From positions 1,302,001-1,366,000 of the forward strand of contig JANUWF010002057.1 of the NCBI GenBank assembly GCA_026120185.1: a stretch of DNA of 64,000 bases, written 5' to 3'. The stretch comes from Voacanga thouarsii (taxonomy: Eukaryota > Streptophyta > Magnoliopsida > Gentianales > Apocynaceae). The notes below the pieces were generated by a model that saw nothing but the letters and a program-made list of their open reading frames with translations, was not told where the DNA came from and did no database searches. The translations under genes were made by a program, and so were the position numbers. The stretch's first letter is position 1. Each line of letters opens with the position of its first letter. This document shows positions 24,690 through 34,375 of this stretch, one piece after another.

Positions 24690-25196
24690 ATGAAAACGTG
24701 CAAAGCGAAATAACCAGGAATCTAGTGATAGGATCAACAAAAGCAGAGCGAAGTCTAAGCACAGGGAAAGAAGATGCTCTAGGTCATTCTTCGTTGAGGG
24801 CAAGAGTCGAAAACATGATGGATCATCACCAAGAGTCTTAGATGATGGCAGATCAAAACAAAAGAGAAAATCCCATTCTAGTTCTCCCGAAGAAAAGCAT
24901 CACTCAAGTTATAAATTGGACAGAAGCAAAGAAAAATTCAAGCACCATGAGAGAAGGCGATCGCAGTCAAGGTCAATGTCAATGTCTGCTGAAGGCAAAT
25001 GGCAGAAATGAAGTAGGACACGGCCAAGGCATTCAAATGACAGGAAGTTAAAACTTAGGAAGCGCTCAAGGTCAAGATCCTCAGAACGCAAGCACTCAAA
25101 GAATAATGGTCTTTATGAAAGTAAATATGAGAAAGCAAAACATCACAATGAGAAATCTCTTAACTCAAATGATTTGAGCACAGAACCTGATAGATA
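24690..25196 (+). pseudogene. RS-rich C-terminal fragment of a splicing-factor-like gene
   Basis: In one frame from about 24,717 to the TAG at 25,194-25,196 the sequence encodes an arginine/serine-rich tail: SKHRERRCSRSFFVEGKSRK, then KRKSHSSSPEEKHHSSY, HHERRRSQSRSMSMSAEGK and KLRKRSRSRSSERKHSKNNG. It is interrupted by one in-frame TGA (about 25,010). Such RS domains occur at the C-terminus of SR-type and SWAP/Surp-type pre-mRNA splicing proteins; the exact parent is not identified. No upstream RNA-binding or SURP domain is visible. It is either a truncated pseudogene or a fragment moved by a transposon. Confidence 0.55.
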
Positions 25197-25404
25197 GTTT
25201 GTTTAATTATATTGTACATTGGAAAAAGAAAGGTCTTGAAACTCTTTATTAGTAGTTGTGCTCAAGAAGTAGTGTCTAAAATACTCTTAATGGATATGGA
25301 CTTGACCTTTTAGTTAGTCCATTTTATAATTATATTTATATATTAGAAGGGCACCTGGGACAACTTGGGCTTGTTTAAAAAAAGACTTTCTTTTTATATT
25401 TTTT

Positions 25405-25628
25405 CTGAATTAATATTTCTTAAGGGATATAACTTTTTTTAAGGGATAAAACTTTCGGATAAAGACTCTTTCAAAGGGTTGTTTCCCAAATTGATATTTC
25501 TTAAGGGATATAACTTTTCTTAAGGGATATAACTTTCGGATAAAGACTCTTTCAAAGGGTTGTTTCCCGAATTGATATTTCTTAAGGGATATAACTTTCG
25601 GATAAAGACTTTTTCAAAGGGTTGTTAC
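25405..25628. repeat. Tandem repeat, about 82-bp unit
   Basis: Two full copies and one shorter copy of a unit made of TTGATATTTCTTAAGGGATA, one or two copies of TTAAGGGATATAACTTT, CGGATAAAGACTCTTTC and AAAGGGTTGTTTCCC. Copies begin near 25,405, 25,489 and 25,571. The array ends 25 bp before the CACTA terminus at 25,653. Confidence 0.85.
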
Positions 25629-25652
25629 TTCTCAGTTGGTAACCATTAAGGA

Positions 25653-26415
25653 CACTACAAAAAAAACCAGCAAATACGACAACATCAATTAAGACGGCCA
25701 CAAAATCGTCGTAATTGTCTATTTTTAACGACGGTTATTGAGCAGTCGTATTAGACCATTATATACGACGGTTTTAGTATAACCGTCGTATTAGGTCGAA
25801 AACATACGACGGCTGAATAAACCGTCGTATTTGGTCGACATAATACGACGGTTTTGCTCAAACCGTCGTATTTTTGTGACCTAGTACGACGGTTAGGCTT
25901 AGCCGTCGTAAATAATGTGAGTTAAATTTAATTTAAATTTGGCTGTTTTTATAAATATCACTCTTTAACAACCGTTGTATGAGTCAAAATTAGTGTAATT
26001 TATGTTTTTGAAGTAAAATAAAATGAATCAAAAGTAGTTTGAATTATATCTATTTTTTTTCAAATTTAGTTAGTAGTTTTATTAATGCTTCGGTTGGTTC
26101 TTAATTTGATATATAATTATATATACTTGTAAATACATTATTTTTATTACTATTTTATAAGTGTTACTAAAAAATGTGATAAAATAAAACTAATGACTTT
26201 CAAATTTGTTATAATTAAATTAACTTGTTTTAACGTTGTAGTTATATATCTAGCTAGCTAATTAATATATAGTAATTAATTAATTAGATCATTAATCTTG
26301 TAAATAAATCTACAGTTTGCATCTTATGAATTCAATTTTCTTATATTTGTATTAAAGAGCGAGTTTAAATTTCATTTTGTTAGTTAATTATTCTATGATA
26401 TGTTTTTTGTGTATC

Positions 26416-26459
<44 letters not shown>

Positions 26460-26539
26460 GTACGTGTGTGTGTATGAAAAATATTAATATAATTAATATT
26501 TTTGAATTAAATTTAATGTACTTTTGTGTCATGTTAGTG

Positions 26540-26570
<31 letters not shown>

Positions 26571-27010
26571 ATAAATTTAAAAATAATTAAATTTTTTTTT
26601 AAAAATCAGATCAAATACGACGATTTTGTATAACCGTCGTATTAGGGCAATTTAATGCGACGGTTATAATAACCATCGAATTAAGTTTCCCTAATATGAC
26701 GGTTATACAATAACCGTCGTATTAATTTCATTTCATACGACGGTTATTACAACTGTCGTATGTACCCTTTATATCACCGAGTGATCCCGGCGTAGTCTTC
26801 TTTCTCTGTTCTTCGTTGAGCTTCAGCTGTTTCTTCTCTGCGCCTCTTTTTCTCAGAGTTGTCTTCTTCTCTGCGCATCGTCTTCTTCGCGTATCAAATT
26901 GCTCGGTCAGGCTATCTTCTCCGTCGCATTTCAGCCACCTAGCTCCGCCTCCGCCTCTGCGTCCGGGTATTTCCTTCAGATCTGTGCTGCTTGTTTATTT
27001 GTTCAGCTAT
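25653..27010 (+). mobile_element. 5' end of a CACTA transposon (truncated or rearranged)
   Basis: Starts with CACTACAAAAAAAACCAGC at 25,653, the CACTA terminal repeat. Two blocks of subterminal repeats follow: ACGACGGTT and AACCGTCGTA in both orientations at 25,670-25,915 and again at 26,606-26,765, separated by AT-rich DNA with (TA)n runs (26,417-26,453; 26,541-26,571). A CT-rich leader-like segment (26,766-27,010) follows. The same two-block arrangement occurs in the complete element at 33,216. I find no transposase here and no matching right end before 29.8 kb, so the 3' limit is arbitrary. Confidence 0.8.
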
Positions 27011-28280
27011 TCTGGTTGAGATTACTGAGATTCACATTGTATATGGTATTCTGCTTGAATGCTAAATCCATAATCTGATATAGTCCCTTATCAATAAGAA
27101 TACAGGAGCTCAAATAGAATGGCTGATAAAATTAAGCCGAATAATAGATTCCAATCATATACCAGCATTTAGAGAACATTTCTGCTGCTTTCTTTATTTA
27201 GTGCCTTGACATTAGTGGAAACAAATTGAGTAACAGATCATTCATATTGATTGTTTTGTCCTGTTAAAATCATTTCTGGGTGAATGTGTGTTTATTTCAG
27301 TTTGTAACAAAAATTTTCCATTATGTGTGATGCCTTAATGGTGAAAAATTTTACAAATTGTCTATTCAGAAGAGTTCCTGAATATGGGAATTTGTTTTTT
27401 CTTCACGAAAGATTTTATTTGTCAAACATCAAAATGTCTCTCACTGAGTGGGTAATGACCTGATTCGTCTAAGCAAGCATGATCTCTGGTGCTCAAAATT
27501 TTGAAGCAGAAAAGAAAATTTTGCAGGTAATAGTTGAAAGATTTCAGTTGTAATATCAGAGCAGTGGATTTCTTACTGTAGAACTACTCTGTTCCTTTGC
27601 TTAGTAACAAGGGAGTTTTTTGTCTTTTCTTTTGTCAACTTGTCCACTTTCTCTGCAGTCCAAGTTGTTGGCATGTACTTGTTTACCAACTAGTCATGGT
27701 GCATGTTCTGAAATTTTGAGAAAATACTAAAGAAATATTTTTGGTTCATTGTTGAAGGGGATTGCTGGGAGCTGTTTCTTGAAAATTTGCTGCTAACAGA
27801 GCCTCTGGTCCGGAGTTATAAAAACTATAGAAGTTTTACAGGTTTTATCTGGTTTTTCTATTTCTACTTAGATTTCTCATGAAACTTTGTTGTATCTTGG
27901 GGTAACTTATTTTGATAAGTAAGATAATATTACACTCAAGATAGTGTAATCACGTCTCAAAGTTTGTTCTTTATTTATTTTTCTAATAAGACCTGATCCA
28001 GAAGTGAAGGATTTGAAGAATCTGAAGTATGATGATATGGGAAATGAGGGAGGCCACAAAAAGAATGATAAACATCTTGATAATGATTATAAGTGAACTG
28101 AGCTACCATGATAGCAATCATTTGCAAGAAGAAAGGGCAAACTTGAATTTGGATGCATATTCTGTTTTACATGGCTAGTAATGTGTAGGTCTTCATGGAA
28201 GGAAAACACAACATCCTGAAGATCTGCCTCTTTTGGGGCTTTAGAAATTCTACAATATCTGCTGGTGTTGTGTCAAACTA
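27011..28280. other. Non-coding DNA, possible captured gene fragments
   Basis: Mostly intron-like, T-rich sequence. A short plus-strand open segment near 27,990-28,095 reads PDPEVKDLKNLKYDDMGNEG and ends in a stop. It follows a TTTCTAATAAG acceptor-like sequence and could be an exon fragment. I do not recognise the parent gene. Confidence 0.35.
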
Positions 28281-28284
28281 AGAT

Positions 28285-28516
28285 GACCAAACAGTTAAGG
28301 AAACATGCAATTCAAAATCCATATAAAAGAGAAAGATAAGCATGCCAAGATTTTTTTTTTCAGCTTCATTATCTAACTCTTCTTGCTTGGAAAGTTTCAT
28401 GTCATCTTCAGCAGCAGGAGGGCTTTCCTCCGATTCATCTATGGTATTACCTTCTTCAACAACACCAGCTGATGAGTTTGGGTCTTCGGACTTGTTTGCA
28501 GGAGCTTTTACCTATC
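28285..28516 (-). pseudogene. Acidic coding-like fragment of unknown gene
   Basis: On the minus strand a frame runs from about 28,516 to a TGA near 28,285: VKAPANKSEDPNSSAGVVEE, then NTIDESEESPPAAEDDMKLS and KQEELDNEAEKKK. The E/D/S/P-rich composition looks like a genuine acidic linker. The opposite strand is also open (28,342-28,629) and ends in a lysine/glutamate-rich tail, so strand choice is uncertain. It lies downstream of the CACTA 5' end and may be a captured exon. No function is assigned. Confidence 0.3.
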
Positions 28517-28929
28517 AAGGCAAAAGGAAAGCATATAATAAAGTAAATTTGGCACAACTTGTAGAGAAGTTTAACTCAAGAACAGAAAAAGCAGAGGAAA
28601 AGAGTAGAGCAAATCTTGCCCTAGCTTGAAGCTTTGCTTGTTTTGCCATGTTCTTGACTTAGGAGTGTTGAGAGCTGAAGCAAAACAGAGGAACAACAGG
28701 TTGCTTCTAGACCCGCAAAGAAAAACCAAAACCCACCACTCGAACTATCCATCTGGTTTCTTTGCAATATTTCACAAACTATCCCGTGCACCATCAGTAT
28801 TTGAATTTTTGAGTCCTCTGCCCAATGCTTCTTTGCTAATTTGCCTATTTCTGGAGAGGGCGAGACATAAAGAAATGTGTACAATAGAGATAGCTATACA
28901 ACTACATTTCGTCTTATTCTGAAATTCTA

Positions 28930-29118
28930 ATAGTCAGAATTCAATGGATCTTCTAAATTTAAGAAGTATAAGAAAGTTGGTTCGTATTCAGATAATATTT
29001 ATCTATATGAATTTAAATAAGCCTAATATTTAAAAAGAAAACTAAACCTTTCAATTAGATTTTATATAGGCAAATGTCAATAGGTAACAGTGCCACATGA
29101 CGCTGTAAGGTGCTTCCG

Positions 29119-29157
<39 letters not shown>

Positions 29158-29839
29158 TTTAGACCATCTATGTAACTTGTTTTCTAATAAATAAATACTA
29201 ATTTCATAAAAAAAAAAGCCCTATTGCATTATTATTTTTTCTTTTTTTAGAAATATGATGGGTATATCATTATCAACCAAAAATATGCACAAGGGTGTCC
29301 CTATGATGCAGCTCAACTGTTCATTGCTTTCTTAGTACTTGTGCTATTAGTAGATGATCACGATATCAAATATTCGTTCGACTATTCTTATAATTGAGAT
29401 CGAGTCGAAATTGGTCAATTAAGACACATATCAGATTTACTTGATGATACGTTTGCTTGTAAGGGTGGGTTATCCTAAGAAATATGTACAAAGGTTTGAA
29501 GTAACTTAGGACTGCACTAGTTTTGTATTTTTTTTAATGATTTTTTAAACTCTTTTATTTAGAATTATTTATAGTTTTGAAGAAACGAAGAATGTATTTA
29601 TTACTTTTAAAATTTTTTCGTATCTCTCACTATATTATTAATCGGTAACATTAATTGAATTGTCATTTCTAATGATGTTAATTTAGTAATTTTTTTTCTC
29701 ATAAAATTTTGTTTTTTGTAAGATAAATTTAGCTTTTTTTTTCCTTCTCAAAACTTCTCGATTTTTTTTTTTTAAATTAGTCTGTGGGCCAAAACTTTTG
29801 GATTGGAGGAGTTGGAAGAAAAGAAGAGGAGATAAAATA
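28930..29839. other. AT-rich intergenic DNA
   Basis: No gene. It contains (AT)n at about 29,119-29,155 and several poly-T runs, and ends at the target duplication GATTT of copia element C. Confidence 0.6.
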
Positions 29840-29844
29840 GATTT

Positions 29845-30182
29845 TGTTGTAAATATGTTAAATTAGTGGAAACTCCACTAATTATAGATTTATGTGAATT
29901 ATTAGGGAATTAGTGGAAACTCCACTAATTATGATTTTTTATGGATGTCCACCATTTAGTGGAGACACCACTAATTAAGATTAGTGGAAGATGATGTATT
30001 CCACTAATTAAGAGTTCTATAAATAGAGCTATTCTTTAAGCTTGAAATAACCATCATTTTGTGAAAGAATTGTGAGAAAAAGAAAGAGGGAAGTTTGAAG
30101 AAATTCTTGTGCAAAAATAGTTAGAGTTTTCTTAGTGTGTAGTGTGTAGATTTTATTCTAACACTATTCAAATTTTATAACA
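29845..30182 (+). repeat. 5' LTR of copia element C
   Basis: 338-bp LTR starting TGTTGTAAATATG and ending TTTTATAACA. The U3 part differs from the LTRs of A, D and E: it begins differently and carries a second GGAATTAGTGGAAACTCC block. It is therefore an LTR subtype. TATA box in TCTATAAATAGAGC. Confidence 0.93.
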
Positions 30183-30813
30183 CGTTATAGCACGAGTCTC
30201 TGCCGTTATCAAAGTCAGAAAATAGGTACGCATTTATTGATCTATATGGCTAACCTTACTAAACTCGAATTTGTAGCCCTTGATATTTCTAGAAAAAATT
30301 ATATGTCATGGGTTCTCGATACAGAAATGCATCTAAATGCTGGAAAAAAAAATTTGACCACCTGAAGATAGTTGTACTACTAAGTGCACGGTATAAATAA
30401 TTGCACCTGAAGTTGTAATATTTTAAAATCGTGAATGAATATAGTTCCGCGATGTATAAACTTATATCTTAGTTAAAATTATGTGGAGAAAAATATATTG
30501 GAGAAGACATTCTCCACCTTTCATACCTCGAATATTGTCCTGCAGCAACAATATCGATAAAAAAAGGTATACACAGATTTAATTACTATCCTCCTCATTG
30601 CAAAGAAAAATAATGAGTTATTATTATTGAAGCCAGACCAACTGGCTCAACAGCACTCTCAAAAGTGAATGCTGTTAACTCCAACAGAAGTCATCGTTAT
30701 AGTCGTAGTTATGGCAGTGGCCGTGGTTATGGTTATGGACACACTCAATATTTTCCTTAGCACAGAGCAATACTGGCCACCTTAAGTGGAATAGAAAAGA
30801 TAATAAGGGAAAA
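30183..30813 (+). pseudogene. Copia element C: leader and degenerate gag
   Basis: Leader resembles CGTTATCAGCACGAG with a one-base loss. Gag starts with ATG at 30,246-30,248 (MANLTKLEFVALDIS) but loses about 150 bp after codon 30, jumping to the KFDHLK block. Stops and frameshifts follow. The RG-rich tail is recognisable near 30,690-30,745. Copia homology ends at GGGAAAA, about 30,813, just before the zinc knuckle. Confidence 0.85.
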
Positions 30814-30964
30814 TGATATTTCCATTAATAATAAGTATCACATCTTTGAGACGTTACATTCGGATGTCAATATATACTATATTACTGCTAACAATTCAGA
30901 AAAAAAAAAATTTATCTCCTCTTGATCATAAGTCTTGTGTTCACTTGCATTTCCTTCATTCATC
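30814..30964 (-). other. Captured 3' region of the RKD gene, copy C
   Basis: About 150 bp after the RKD stop codon, before the breakpoint with gag. ACTTATTATTAATGGAAATAT adjoins the breakpoint in both A and C; A has a roughly 100-bp deletion here. It probably contains the 3' UTR. A poly-A/T run lies at about 30,900-30,912. Confidence 0.55.
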
Positions 30965-32355
30965 TCATTGGTGTTCACGTGAACTTGAGGATGCATGTTT
31001 GTAGTTGCTCTTTTTCAATTGAGCTGACAAATTGAGGATGAATGTTTGTAATTGTTCTTTTTCCATGTTTACATTAGAGGAAGACAAACAGGTAGCAATT
31101 ATGGATTTCAGTTCCTCTTCTTCGGCATCCTCCTCCTCTTCCTTCTCCCTTGGGCCAGCATCTAGACTAGCAGTAGAATTAGCCGTGAAGTTACTGCGCA
31201 ATGAGTCTTGAGATTTTTTCATCCCCTTAAGTTTCTTATTATATTTGGCCTTGAAGCATGCTTGTCTCAATTTCTGTGTTTGGTCATTCAACCGCATATC
31301 AGGACTTTCTTCCACCAACTTATTCTCACGTTCCAGTATCTCAATGGTTTCTCTAAACTTCTTCTCAGCCATATGTCGTCCTTCGTCTTTATCTTGCTCC
31401 TATAAATCGAAGTGATATCATCGGTGAAGATACATTCATTCCAGTCATTATTTACTTATAAATCTTTCATAATTTCATACTTGCAAATTACAAGTGTGTG
31501 AGAGAGAACCTGGACATTCTTGATTAGGGTCTCCAAGCTCATCAACTTCCTGTGAGGCCATCGACGAATTCCCAACTCTCTACATCTGTTCTTGAGCGGA
31601 GTTAAATCAATATTCAGTTCTTTGGTCGCGTTCTTGATTGGCAGGTAAAAGTACTACGAAATAGTTTTTTTTGATAGTGTCTTGGAGTTATTGCCCTTCT
31701 TTTCTCTCTGCCTCCTAATCCTCTCATTCTCCATAGGAATTTCGTCTGCAATAATATTTTGAACATCGATATTATACATTTCATGGGTCCTCACTCCGAA
31801 TTCGTTGCCAATACCACTCATTATTTCTCCTAGAAAAGGAAAAACAATATCAGTAAAGGTAATACCATGCAAAATCCATGTTTGAATGTATGATAACCTA
31901 GAACCATACTTTGGCTTTATTCAAAATCCATTAAGGAGTAAAAAGGATCATGCACAAGCATATCCTCATTCAGATGAACAGCATCAAAAGCAGTCTCTTG
32001 AATAGGTAGATCAACAGCATCAAAAGCAGTCTCTTAAATGGGTAGATCAAATTGAAAATCCAAAGCAGCATGTCCAGAACTACCACTGATTTACATCACA
32101 ACAAACCAAAAGAGAGTTTAATTTTATTATTTCATTAGTAAGCACACTAAAAAAGGGGGGGGAGCCCTCAAAGGTATCTCACTTGACATTAGGCGGAAGC
32201 AGTTGGTTTGGAAAGGAAAATACATCAAAATCTTCTGCATTAAACCTGAAATTAGGCGGAAGCGATTGGTTGGAAAAAGAAAACACATCAAAATCTTCTG
32301 CGTTAGAAACCCAGTCAAAATTTGACCATGTCTCAAATGAATTACAAGTCTCCAT
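30965..32355 (-). pseudogene. RKD: Captured RKD-type RWP-RK transcription factor gene, copy C
   Basis: Same four-exon gene as copy A, antisense to element C. Exons on the minus strand: 32,355-32,183; 32,085-31,898; 31,826-31,510; 31,399-30,965, with the same phases as A; exon 3 is 317 nt in both. Exon 1 has two rather than three copies of the 57-bp EDFD repeat and no stop. Exon 2 has a small duplication and two nonsense codons (one TAA after DLPI, one after MDFE). Exon 3 has TAG at 31,656-31,654 inside the RWP-RK domain, though RWPHRK itself is present. Exon 4 is fully open, unlike A. The stops differ from those of A, so the two copies decayed independently. Confidence 0.9.
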
Positions 32356-32419
32356 ATCTGCTTTGAGATTTTTTATTTTTTTTATATTTACTAATGGCTG
32401 ATGACTAAGATATATATCG

Positions 32420-32467
<48 letters not shown>

Positions 32468-32650
32468 CGTACGAGGAAGAAGAAGAGGTAGATGATAGGT
32501 GGAGGGACGAAGGAGAAGAAAAGACAAGGAGGAAGGAAAAAAGATAATACCAGGAAGAGTGAAAAAAAAAAGAGATTTTTTTTTTCTTGGCATTTCCTAC
32601 TTGTCATCATGTTCTTACATTTCTTTTTATTTTCCCTTATTCTCTTGTGA
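32356..32650 (-). promoter_or_regulatory. Captured upstream region of the RKD gene, copy C
   Basis: Equivalent to 19,693-19,958 in element A, reversed. It has (CA)n at about 32,424-32,458 where A has (TA)n, then a CT-rich leader-like stretch (on the gene's strand), up to the breakpoint with copia sequence at AATCATTATT, about 32,651. The promoter role is inferred from position only. Confidence 0.5.
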
Positions 32651-33215
32651 AATCATTATTCTCTAAATTAGGGGGAGAACAGAAACAGTATAAGAAAGAT
32701 CTTGATTGGACAACATCATTCAATTATCTTGATCCGCGTACAAGCGCGTGTGAACTTGAAGTTCAAAAGATAATTCATTTGTAAAGTATTGCAAATTAAA
32801 TGTCAAACGCTTTTGTTGACTCCAGAAGAGTAACAAAATCGTATATTCCAGCTATAAATGCTCCTATTCGAATTGAAGTTCCAGCAGAACAAAAGATTAT
32901 ACCTATAACTGCTGAGCCAAAAGCATGCCAGAAGTATGGCCGACCTCTTTGTTCTAAAGATAAAAATCTTCGAAAGAAGAGGGGATGAAAGGATCCAGAT
33001 GATCATATTAGAAAAGAATGATAAAGACCAAGAGAAAACTGATGACAAAGAACTAGAAGTTGATGAAAGTAACACTGAAGTTTCTATCAATTATACCACT
33101 TTCGGTAGCAGTTGGAATCAGATAGAAACAATTATTGATAATATGTTTGCATATAATATATCTCTTGATGTTATACAGGATAATAATGATTCTGAACCAA
33201 TATCAGTTGATGAAT
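32651..33215 (+). pseudogene. Copia element C: integrase-RT linker fragment
   Basis: Resumes copia pol after the captured gene. It matches the linker of D and E, including the basic GRP-type stretch (KDKNLRKKRG near 32,960). It has stops and base losses and ends at the CACTA insertion, in the codons for the DE segment just before HRKDWLQW. Confidence 0.85.
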
Positions 33216-33234
33216 CACTACAAAAAAACAGGAC

Positions 33235-33480
33235 AAAGACGGCGACACTATTACGACGGTCTAAAAACTGTTGTATTAGACCATATTATACCACGGTTTA
33301 TCAACCGTCGTATTAGATCTCGTTAATATGACGGTTAGACAAAAACCATCGTATTAGTGTGAACAAATACGAGGGTTCAATAGAACCGTCGTATTAGTGG
33401 ATCATATACGACGGTTCAAATGAACCGTCGTATTCGGTTGAAATATTACGACGGTTCAGGAGAACCGTCGTATTATGTAA
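33235..33480. repeat. CACTA left subterminal repeats, outer block
   Basis: About five pairs of TACGACGGTT and AACCGTCGTA in opposite orientation with short loops (for example ATACGACGGTTCAAATGAAC with CGTCGTATT following, near 33,405). In En/Spm elements such subterminal repeats bind the TNPA-type protein. Confidence 0.9.
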
Positions 33481-33744
33481 TTAATATTTTTATTGAAATT
33501 AAATTGTGATTTTTTAAAAATACCATGGTTTTTTCAACCGTCATTATAATCATCGTTGTTTTTTCAAATTATAACAAAAATAATGTAAATTTTATCGGAT
33601 TATTTTCAAATTTAGTCACAGTACTACTTAATTTTTATAATTTTTTTAAAAAATAGATAAACTTGTTATATATTTACTCTATTTTTTGTCACAGTACTAT
33701 GTTTTGTAATAAATTTAGTCAGAGTAGTACTTTTTCTAATCAAT

Positions 33745-33905
33745 CAAAAGTAGTGTGTGTACACACACACACACATGTGTGTGTGTGTGTGTGTATTAAT
33801 ATATATATATCTTGCCTAATATAAAGAGCTTTAATTGCAAACATATATATTTGTGTGTGCATATCTATGTACACATACATACATATATTTATGTATGTAT
33901 GTATG

Positions 33906-33951
<46 letters not shown>

Positions 33952-34072
33952 AGACACTCTTAATTATTACATTCATTTATAGATATGTATGCTATATATG
34001 TGTTTATATACAATATAACACATCCTTGTTATTGTAAAAATAAAATTTATGTCATTTTATTTGTCATGTTAG

Positions 34073-34107
<35 letters not shown>
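33745..34107. repeat. Microsatellite cluster inside the CACTA element
   Basis: (AC)n then (GT)n at about 33,754-33,795, (GTAT)n and (TA)n at 33,890-33,946, and (TA)n at 34,075-34,107. AT-rich spacer between the two left subterminal repeat blocks. Open frames here are artefacts. Confidence 0.85.
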
Positions 34108-34111
<4 letters not shown>

Positions 34112-34154
34112 TAACACATATTAAAATATATAAATTAAAATTATTAAGATATAA

Positions 34155-34375
34155 ATTAAATACGACGGCTTAATACGCCGTTGTATTAAATCAATTAAAT
34201 ACGACGGTTCCGTTGTATTTTCTGAAACACATACGATGGTTTTTGCGTAAACTGTCGTTTTTAATACCCGTGATGAACCCGATTTCAGACACATTTAATA
34301 CGACGGTTAATCATTAACCGTCGCATTTAATATACCTAATACGACGGCAATGATTAACCGTCGTAGTTTGTCCTA
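34155..34375. repeat. CACTA left subterminal repeats, inner block
   Basis: A second set of ACGACGG / CCGTCGT motifs, about 680 bp inside the first block, just before the CT-rich leader. The truncated CACTA at 25,653 has the same two-block design. Confidence 0.88.

Noticed and set aside
33740..34173. Tyr/Ile-rich open frames
   Set aside because: Produced by (TA)n and (GT)n microsatellites inside the CACTA spacer.
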